This document shows positions 40,552-45,882 of a stretch of 45,882 bases of DNA, piece by piece (within the stretch, counting starts at the first letter, position 1; each line of letters opens with the position of its first letter). Below the pieces are notes generated by a model. That model made no database searches and was not told where the DNA came from. It was given only the letters and a program-made list of their open reading frames with translations. This DNA comes from a virus, in IMG/VR virus record IMGVR_UViG_3300033144_001577, positions 1 to 45,882 of that record. One strand, written 5' to 3'. A program made the position numbers and the translations under genes.

Positions 40552-40724
40552 TGGAACAGACAATTCAAAACCTTTATACTATTATTGGGAGAAAACAGGT
40601 ACTAATTGAGGGGTATAAAAATATGCTTAAAGTTCTTCAAGAAAAGAATCAGGAACTTGAAACCAAACTGAAAGAAATAGAAGACAGGGAGTTAACTGCT
40701 GATGGCCACACTGGATCTGACTAA
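40551..40724 (+). CDS. Coiled-coil peptide (57 aa)
   Basis: TAATG-coupled to the gene before. Residues 10-48 form a heptad repeat (YKNMLKVLQEKNQELETKL). The last 23 bases overlap the start of the second fibre gene. It may be a trimerisation partner or chaperone; unknown. Confidence 0.6.
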   Translation: MEQTIQNLYTIIGRKQVLIEGYKNMLKVLQEKNQELETKLKEIEDRELTADGHTGSD

Positions 40725-42282
40725 AAGAGAAGAGAAGGGTTCCCCGTTAACAATCGTGGAGCATGATGATAATCTAACTGATATTGAAACTCAGGTTAAC
40801 CTTAACACTGCTGCCATTGGTGATGTCTCAGAAGAAGACGATGATGTACAAACAAGATTAACTGCTGCTGAGGGTGACATTGATGATCTCGAAACTACTG
40901 TTGGAACAAATACAGAAGATATCGGAACCAATGAAACTGCTATAGGACTCAACACTGCTCACAGAGGGTTGACAACTGGTAACCCACATGCAGTGACAAA
41001 GAGTGAAGTAGGTTTAAATAGTGTTACCAATCATGCTCAACTGAAGATAGCAACTCAGTGGAACGCAGATATCTCTGCTAAGGCTACTCCAGCTGACGCG
41101 GATTTAATCCTAAGTGAAGACTCTGCTGCCTCATATGCTAAGAAGAAGACAACTTGGACGCAGCTTAAAGTTTTCTTGAAGACGTATTGGGATACCTTAT
41201 ATCATCCCCTTACTACCGTGGGAATCGCTGATAATAACCTTGTTGAGATGGATGATGAAGATGCTGCTACGACTGACTATTGTAAACTCACAACAAACGG
41301 TATTGAGGGTAGAGATGCTTCTCAGGTTAGGTCTGATTTAGGTATAGAAACTGGAGCTACCGCAGACCAGACCGGTGGAGAGATTAAAGCTGCATACGAA
41401 GGTGAAGATGATACGAATGCCTTTACTGATGCTGATCACTCTAAACTTGATGCTATCGAAGCTGAAGCCGATGTGACCAATGAAACTAACGTGGCTGGTG
41501 CTGGTGCTGTGATGGACTCTGATATTAGTCCGTCTGAAGGTATTCTGAGGAAGACCGGTGCTGGTGCTTACACGGCTCACAAGACAAACTTGAGTGCTGT
41601 GGTTAATCCTACTGTTGATAACGATACCGGAGAAGGTTACTCTGCCAGTAGTCTGTGGTTTAATACTGCTGAAGATTCCTTCTTTATTTGTATTGATGCA
41701 AGTGAAGGTGCTGCTGTCTGGTCACCTGGAGGTACTACCGGTGGAGATGTTTATGCCGACAATGATATGACTGACAACTGCCTTATCAGAGGTGACGGTG
41801 GAGCAAAGAAGATTCAACATTGTGCTACCCTGACGGTATCTGATGAGGGGGAAATGGTTAATACAGGTCAACCTTGTTTTAATGTTAAACCTACTACTAA
41901 TCAAGAGAATATTACAACAGGTGGTCCTGTAACAGTTGTATTTGGAACAGAATTATTTGATGTCGGTAATAATTTTGCATCAAATATTTTTACTGCCCCA
42001 ATTAGTGGGAAGTATCAGTTAAATTTTAAACTATGTCTTAGTAATCTGGATACGGCAGGAGGTCATTATCATGCAAAAATACATACGTCTAATCAAACTT
42101 ACTCATTTTTAATAACACCACAATTTGCTATAGATCCTGCATACTGGACGTTGCTATTTTCTTCATTAGCTAATATGGATCTTAATGATACTGCTTATTG
42201 TTCTATTGAACAATGGACGGGAGATGTACAAACTGGTATACTTTCCACACATACAGATTTTACAGGAGTATTAATATGTTAA
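40702..42282 (+). CDS. Second fibre / adhesin with C1q-like head (526 aa)
   Basis: N-terminal 20-90 (LTIVEHDDNLTDIETQVNL, then NTAAIGDVSEED, LETTVGTNTEDIGTNETAIG) is a coiled-coil-rich stalk. A tail-fibre motif follows (GLTTGNPHAVTKSEVGLNSVTN), then beta repeats. The C-terminal 140 residues look like a C1q/TNF jelly roll (FTAPISGKYQLNFKLCLSN, then GGHYHAKIHTS). It may bind the host as a partner of the first fibre. It is not present in T7. No signal peptide. ATG 40702 has GGGAGTTAACTG in front. Confidence 0.75.
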   Translation: MATLDLTKREEKGSPLTIVEHDDNLTDIETQVNLNTAAIGDVSEEDDDVQTRLTAAEGDIDDLETTVGTNTEDIGTNETAIGLNTAHRGLTTGNPHAVTKSEVGLNSVTNHAQLKIATQWNADISAKATPADADLILSEDSAASYAKKKTTWTQLKVFLKTYWDTLYHPLTTVGIADNNLVEMDDEDAATTDYCKLTTNGIEGRDASQVRSDLGIETGATADQTGGEIKAAYEGEDDTNAFTDADHSKLDAIEAEADVTNETNVAGAGAVMDSDISPSEGILRKTGAGAYTAHKTNLSAVVNPTVDNDTGEGYSASSLWFNTAEDSFFICIDASEGAAVWSPGGTTGGDVYADNDMTDNCLIRGDGGAKKIQHCATLTVSDEGEMVNTGQPCFNVKPTTNQENITTGGPVTVVFGTELFDVGNNFASNIFTAPISGKYQLNFKLCLSNLDTAGGHYHAKIHTSNQTYSFLITPQFAIDPAYWTLLFSSLANMDLNDTAYCSIEQWTGDVQTGILSTHTDFTGVLIC

Positions 42283-42301
42283 CAAAAGGAGAAAACAAAT
42301 A

Positions 42302-42538
42302 ATGAAAACAATTCAAGTACAGATTGAAGATCTCGAATATGATATCTTAGAGTCATGGTTAGGTGTAGGAGAAGTAGAGGGATGGTTGCAACATGCCATT
42401 GATAACAAGTGTCGACAAAGAGTTGATGCCTCTGTACTACAACATACTGATCGGAATCCTAAGAAAATAGATCGTATATCCAAACTTAACCTACTCAAAG
42501 ATGTTCAACTTCCGAGTAGAGTAGAACGTGATGAATAA
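42302..42538 (+). CDS. Unknown protein (78 aa)
   Basis: ATG 42302 follows AAAGGAGAAAACAAATA. An N-terminal beta-alpha pair (TIQVQIEDLEYDILESWLGV) and a basic C-terminus (RISKLNLLKDVQLPSRVERD). It overlaps the next gene. The position suggests a tail or lysis accessory. No family. Confidence 0.55.
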   Translation: MKTIQVQIEDLEYDILESWLGVGEVEGWLQHAIDNKCRQRVDASVLQHTDRNPKKIDRISKLNLLKDVQLPSRVERDE

Positions 42539-42731
42539 TGATGACCGGGAACGATTAGTCAGACTTGAGACAGGAGTACTCTACTTAGTAAAGAAAGTAG
42601 ACATCCTGTCTCTTGATCATGACGATGTTGTATCCTTGAAGCAAACTCAAAAGAACATAAGGCGTGGAGTATGGGCTACTGTAGTTGGCTGTATTTCCAC
42701 AGGAATAACCTACTTGATAAGAGGTTCATAA
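42531..42731 (+). CDS. XhlA-like or class II-type holin candidate (66 aa)
   Basis: It sits where T7 has its holin gp17.5 (67 aa), just before terS. Residues 5-42 are charged and helical (RERLVRLETGVLYLVKKVDI), followed by RRGVWATVVGCISTGITYLI, a single C-terminal membrane helix. This layout resembles the XhlA-type lysis proteins rather than gp17.5. A second holin exists at 18915. Start ATG 42531, with GTG 42528 possible. TAATG overlap with terS. Confidence 0.6.
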   Translation: MNNDDRERLVRLETGVLYLVKKVDILSLDHDDVVSLKQTQKNIRRGVWATVVGCISTGITYLIRGS

Positions 42732-43033
42732 TGGAACAAGAAGATAAAGATATGGATACCGTTGCTGCGGAAATAGTATCTCTCACAGAGAACGCTGGAA
42801 GGAAACTTCAGTTAGCTCTGGTCAACGCTTTATATAAGCAGATCACCACTGATCCTACTGGTGTACCAGCGTCTACTCTGGCAGTAGCAGAACGTATGCT
42901 TGCCCGGTGGAACCTTGGATTAGTAGAACTTCCTGAAGAAGAAGCAATGACCGAAGAAGAGAAGTTGATGGTCAAACAGTTCGAGGAACTGAATATGGGT
43001 ATGGACTCAGAGTTATTTGAAACGGAGCATTAA
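42731..43033 (+). CDS. terS: Terminase small subunit, T7 gp18-like (100 aa)
   Basis: Directs the packaging motor to concatemer ends. Similar in size (T7 gp18, 89 aa) and position. The pattern ITTDPTGVPASTLAVAERML and an acidic C-terminus (EEAMTEEEKLMVKQFEELN) fits the family. TAATG overlap with the preceding gene; terL follows after a 166-base interval that contains an HNH remnant. Confidence 0.85.
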   Translation: MEQEDKDMDTVAAEIVSLTENAGRKLQLALVNALYKQITTDPTGVPASTLAVAERMLARWNLGLVELPEEEAMTEEEKLMVKQFEELNMGMDSELFETEH

Positions 43034-43042
43034 GGAGGACTT

Positions 43043-43213
43043 ATGAGTAAATATAAGGATTTGCAGGACATGACGTTTGGTAGACTGACTGTTCTGCAAA
43101 AGCTTAGTTCTAATAAACACGGTAAATTACAATGGTTATGCTGTCGTTGCCCAGCTTCATGGTCTATTGAAAAGTCATTAACTACACTTGTGAAAAAACA
43201 TGCAAAGCTTTAA
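43043..43213 (+). pseudogene. HNH endonuclease N-terminal remnant before terL
   Basis: ATG 43043 has the strong site TAAGGAGGACTT. The peptide reads MSKYKDLQDMTFGRLTVLQK then SSNKHGKLQWLCCRC, the standard N-terminal domain of phage HNH homing endonucleases (FGRLTVL...G...W.C.C). It loses similarity after the C..C and stops at 43211, inside terL, in another frame. The expected catalytic half is missing. It probably uses what was the terL ribosome-binding site. Confidence 0.75.
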
Positions 43214-44276
43214 AGATCGATGTAAAACTCATTTTGATATGTTCATGGGTGTTTGCTGGAAACATCTTAACCTACCAAGTCCAACTAAAAGACAAATTGA
43301 AATAGCACAATATCTTCAATTTGGTTCTAAGCGCGATATGATACAGGGGTTTCGCGGAATTGGCAAATCGTGGTTAACGAGTGCTTTTGTTTGTTGGTTA
43401 TTATTTAATGATCCGCAGTTAAAAATCCTTGTTGTATCAGCATCTAAGGGGAGGTCTGATGCATTTTCGACTTTCACTTTGAAGCTTATCAAAGAGATGC
43501 CAATGTTGAAACACCTTACTCCAAGACATGACCAGAGAGAATCTACCGTACTATTTGATGTGGCACCAGCAAGGAATGCCCATGCTCCTTCTGTGCTTGC
43601 TGCTGGTATCTCCGGACAGATTACGGGTACAAGAGCAGATATCATCATTGCAGACGATATTGAGATTCCTAACAACTCTGCAACTGATACCATGCGTGAA
43701 CAGCTGGTAGATCGCGTTGGCGAATTTAATGACATTTTAGTTCCAGAAAAGGAACCCCGTATTATCTTCCTGGGGACTTGTCAAACAGAAGAGTCAATCT
43801 ATAATAAACTAAGATTACGAGGATATTGTTGTAGAATATGGCCAGCAAGATATCCAAATAGAAAACAAATCTTAGGTTACCAAGGTGCACTGGCTCCAAG
43901 CATACTCCGTGAACTTGAAGCTAACCCGGAGTTAGAAGGGCAACCTACCGATCCTCAGAGATTTGATGATGCCGATCTTACAGAACGAGAGGTCTCTAAG
44001 GGTAGATCATCCTTCGCCTTACAATTCATGTTAGACTGTACGTTGTCAGATGCCAACAAGTATCCTCTGAAGACCGGCGACCTGATCTGCATGGATCTTA
44101 ATCCAGAAAAGGCACCCAGCTTTATCCAGTATGGCTCGGATAAGGATCAGATCCTTAAGGATTTAAAGAACGTGGGCTTTGCCGGTGACCGTTGGCATAG
44201 ACCAATGATGTACGATAAAGACAAGTGGACTAAGTATGAAGGTATTGTAATGGCTATCGATCCATCTGGTCGTGGT
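43200..44276 (+). CDS. terL: Terminase large subunit, exon 1 (residues 1-359)
   Basis: ATPase half and start of the nuclease domain of the packaging motor, T7 gp19-like. Walker A lies in QGFRGIGKSWLTS; the Walker B region is ADIIIADDIEIP; GTCQTEESIYNKL follows the T7 protein. The exon ends in MAIDPSGRG; T7 has DPSGRG followed by KDETGY. An in-frame TGA lies three codons before ATG 43200, so no earlier start exists, and the ribosome site is poor. Reading through the 5' splice site gives only EICASTRII before TAA. The spliced protein is 566 aa, against 586 in T7. Confidence 0.94.
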
Positions 44277-45084
44277 GAAATCTGCGCCTCTACCAGAATA
44301 ATATAAGAAATTCATTTAATTGCTGGGACATCTCCTTAGAGACAATCAGCAGCCAAACTCTTAATTGAGAAGGTTCAGAGACTATTAGTACACTCAAAGG
44401 TTGAGTGGAAAAGGTGAACATTAAGAAGATATAGTCCGAACTCTATGGTGACATAGAGAGATGATGTAACGAATCATCGTAACACTTAAAATAGAAAGGA
44501 ATTAACTAATGACTAAATTTAGACAGAAAACAAGACTTTACAAAGTTTATCATATTCACATGATTAATAATTATAATCTATCTGAGGGGTATATTGGAAT
44601 AACAAGAAGATCACTCAATATGCGTTTAGGTCAACACTTAAATAGTAAAAGACCTGTTGGTAATTATCTCCGGGCTATAGATAAATCCTTAATAACTATC
44701 GATGAGCTTAGTAGGTTATGCAAAGAAGAAGCTCTGAATATGGAATTTAAGTTACGACCAAAAAGATTTATAGGTTGGAATGAAATGGCTGGTGGTAATA
44801 GATCAACAGTTAAGTGCCCAACATGTGGTAAACTACTACCTAAACGTAGGTCTGGAACTTATTGCGAAGATTGCAATAATTGTAAATTTCCTAAAGGCCA
44901 TATTCCTCATAACTATGGTCAAGGTGAGAAATATAAGTTAACTGATCCTAACGGGAAGGTTTACTATCCAGAGGTCTTTACAATATTTTGTAGAGATCAT
45001 AATCTTACACCACAAAATTTACGAAAAGTATCCAAAGGTAAACGTAAACATCATAAAGATTGGTCAGCTATCCGGCTGTAATTG
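44277..45084 (+). ncRNA. Group I intron in terL (808 bp)
   Basis: A self-splicing intron. The exon 1 end is ...GGT (U before the splice, as in group I) and the intron ends in G (ATTG). Removing 44277-45084 restores GRG-ADETGY in frame. Core elements are visible: P4/P5 (GCTG 44322 with CAGC 44347; TCTC/GAGA inside), P7 5' strand in GTTCAGAGACTA (44373-44384), P8 hairpin CACTCAA/TTGAGTG (44391-44407), P7 3' strand in AAGATATAGTCC (44426-44437), and P9 hairpins CTCTATG/CATAGAG (44441-44458) and GATGAT/ATCATC (44460-44478). P1 is not resolved. It carries a GIY-YIG endonuclease gene. Confidence 0.93.
44509..45081 (+). CDS. GIY-YIG homing endonuclease in the intron (190 aa)
   Basis: ATG 44509 follows GAAAGGAATTAACTA. 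The fold is seen as KVYHIHM and GYIGITRRSLNMRLGQH (the GIY-like and YIG strands and catalytic Arg), CKEEALNMEFKLRPKRF with a candidate catalytic Glu, and GWNEMAGGNRS. Residues about 100-125 have a zinc finger (CPTCGKLLPK ... CEDCNNC) and the end is a NUMOD-like DNA-binding segment (FCRDHNLTPQNLRKVSKGKR). It cuts intron-less terL and spreads the intron. Its stop TAA (45079-45081) lies three bases before the 3' splice site, so the gene is wholly inside the intron. Confidence 0.92.
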   Translation: MTKFRQKTRLYKVYHIHMINNYNLSEGYIGITRRSLNMRLGQHLNSKRPVGNYLRAIDKSLITIDELSRLCKEEALNMEFKLRPKRFIGWNEMAGGNRSTVKCPTCGKLLPKRRSGTYCEDCNNCKFPKGHIPHNYGQGEKYKLTDPNGKVYYPEVFTIFCRDHNLTPQNLRKVSKGKRKHHKDWSAIRL

Positions 45085-45708
45085 GCAGATGAAACCGGAT
45101 ATGCTGTCGTTGCTCAGCTTCATGGTAAGCTTTTCGTGTTAGCTATTGGTGGACTTAAAGGTGGCTACTCAGATGAGACATTGGAACAACTGGCTCACAT
45201 TGCCAAGCATAATAAGGTTAGACAGATTATCATTGAGTCTAACTTTGGTGACGGCATGTATACCAAATTGTTATCTCCGGTGATGGCTAAGATCTATCCA
45301 TGCTCTATGGAGGAGGTCACACACTCCACTCAGAAAGAGAAGAGGATAATTGATACCCTTGAACCTGTAATGAATCAACATAGACTTGTGATTAACCTGT
45401 CAGAGATTGATAAGGATATTGCATTCCTTATGGAGAACCCTGAGAGGAACCAGCGGTACTCATTCTGTCATCAGCTTACCCGGTTAACGAAAGACCGTGG
45501 TGCATTGAAACATGATGATAGACTTGAATCCCTCTCCATTGCAGTGGATTACTATGTTGAGTCCATGGATCGAGATGAACAGAAAGCTCATGATGAGCAT
45601 AGTGATAAGCTGTTACAGGCTGAAATTAAAAAGCATTTGGACTGTTGCCTTGGTCATAAATCTAATATGTTCGATCAGGGATTTCTAAGTAAGCGTTTTA
45701 ATAGGTAA
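45085..45708 (+). CDS. terL: Terminase large subunit, exon 2 (residues 360-566)
   Basis: Starts ADETGYAVVAQLHGKLFV directly after the intron. It contains the rest of the RNase H-like nuclease domain: IIIESNFGDGMYTKLL, KRIIDTLEPVMNQHRLVINL and TKDRGALKHDDRLESLSIAV, as in T7 gp19. The apparent TTG start at 45082 belongs to the intron. A candidate promoter follows the stop by three bases. Confidence 0.94.
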   Translation, partial: ADETGYAVVAQLHGKLFVLAIGGLKGGYSDETLEQLAHIAKHNKVRQIIIESNFGDGMYTKLLSPVMAKIYPCSMEEVTHSTQKEKRIIDTLEPVMNQHRLVINLSEIDKDIAFLMENPERNQRYSFCHQLTRLTKDRGALKHDDRLESLSIAVDYYVESMDRDEQKAHDEHSDKLLQAEIKKHLDCCLGHKSNMFDQGFLSKRFNR

Positions 45709-45710
45709 AT

Positions 45711-45732
45711 TTACTACACCTCTCTTAAGAGG
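45711..45732 (+). promoter_or_regulatory. Candidate phage promoter, copy 3, at the right end
   Basis: Third copy of the element at 7916 and 22277, core ACACCTCTCTTAAGAG at 45716-45731, differing from copy 2 only at the last position. It points into the right terminal repeat, the place of phi-OR in T7, where it is used in replication and packaging. On a concatemer it would drive transcription into the left early genes. Confidence 0.55.
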
Positions 45733-45752
45733 AAACTTGAAAGACTTAGCCT

Positions 45753-45788
45753 TATAGTTAACTTAAGCTCAAGGTATAGTTAACTTAA
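45753..45788 (+). repeat. Paired TATAGTTAACTTAA elements at the right boundary
   Basis: TATAGTTAACTTAA occurs at 45753-45766, outside the terminal repeat, and again at 45775-45788, just inside it. Starts are 22 bases, about two helical turns, apart. The shared ATAGTTAACT also ends each terminal-repeat copy. Possible terminase binding or cutting signal. Confidence 0.5.
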
Positions 45789-45882
45789 AGATAACATAGG
45801 GTTAGCACCTAATGATTAATGATATTGATATAACCAATAATAGATAACTATAAGTTAAGACAGAGGGAGGTGATAGTTAACT
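45769..45882. repeat. Direct terminal repeat, right copy
   Basis: Exact copy of bases 1-114. Because the window ends here, it cannot be seen whether more would repeat in a concatemer. It ends ATAGTTAACT; in the left copy the next bases are the ATG of the first gene. Confidence 0.8.

Noticed and set aside
43192-43204. A programmed -1 frameshift at A6C joining the HNH remnant to terL.
   Set aside because: The heptamer is not in the frame required for -1 slippage; a +1 shift or one-base deletion would be needed, so coupling is simpler.
44277-44306. terL as a gene ending at 44306.
   Set aside because: The final residues after SGRG (EICASTRII) do not match any terminase, and the group I core and downstream exon explain the apparent stop.
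1-45882. Genes on the - strand.
   Set aside because: All - strand frames are mirror images of + strand genes without credible ribosome sites; none exceeds 190 codons.
1-45882. A CRISPR array or spacer-like repeats.
   Set aside because: The clustered repeats (993-1048 and 7669-7914) are 8-9 bases long and lack regular spacers of the right size.

Overview
The window is an apparently complete T7-like podophage genome (Autographivirales type, about 45.9 kb, AT-rich). Every gene I can support lies on the + strand. The first and last 114 bases are identical, as expected for a short direct terminal repeat, although an assembly overlap cannot be excluded. The order is that of T7: early genes, single-subunit RNA polymerase, replication genes, portal, scaffold, capsid, tail tubes, internal virion proteins, fibre, small and large terminase. 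A T7-type virion points to a Gram-negative host; nothing in the sequence fixes the host more closely.

Layout. 1-590: terminal repeat and three tiny genes. 591-1912: a long gene-free stretch with a helically phased iteron-like array (993-1048) and inverted repeats. 1913-6613: about twenty mostly small unknown genes, plus a Gp88-like protein, a RadC-type JAB/MPN protein and a winged-helix protein. 6585-7977: a tyrosine recombinase followed by a repeat-rich putative attP. 7978-10554: RNA polymerase. 10600-20685: SSB, endonuclease I, a gp4B-like helicase without a zinc domain, family A DNA polymerase, a dNTP diphosphohydrolase-like protein, a GTA-type holin and a 5'-3' exonuclease. 20682-23181: HNH genes, a zinc-ribbon protein and a candidate lysozyme-like protein. 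22990-42282: virion genes. 42302-45708: candidate XhlA-like holin, terS, and terL split by a group I intron. The right end carries a promoter-like motif and the second terminal repeat.

How it works together. The phage RNA polymerase probably uses a conserved element (core ACACCTCTCTTAAGAG) found before the polymerase gene, in mid-genome and beside the right terminal repeat. Intrinsic terminators at 21711, 27273 and 29113 partition the late genes. The recombinase with its repeat cluster suggests a T7-like phage able to integrate.

Most notable points: an 808-bp group I intron with a GIY-YIG endonuclease, inserted exactly in the DPSGRG/ADETGY motif of terL; four HNH-family genes or remnants, one of which appears to have captured the terL ribosome-binding site and another the start region of the gene before it; three genes broken by in-frame stops, of which a TAG in a zinc-finger gene and a TGA in an HNH gene sit where tryptophan is expected; a primase-helicase lacking the zinc domain and one TOPRIM aspartate; five copies of GTATCAGT beside the integrase; and the iteron array at the left end.
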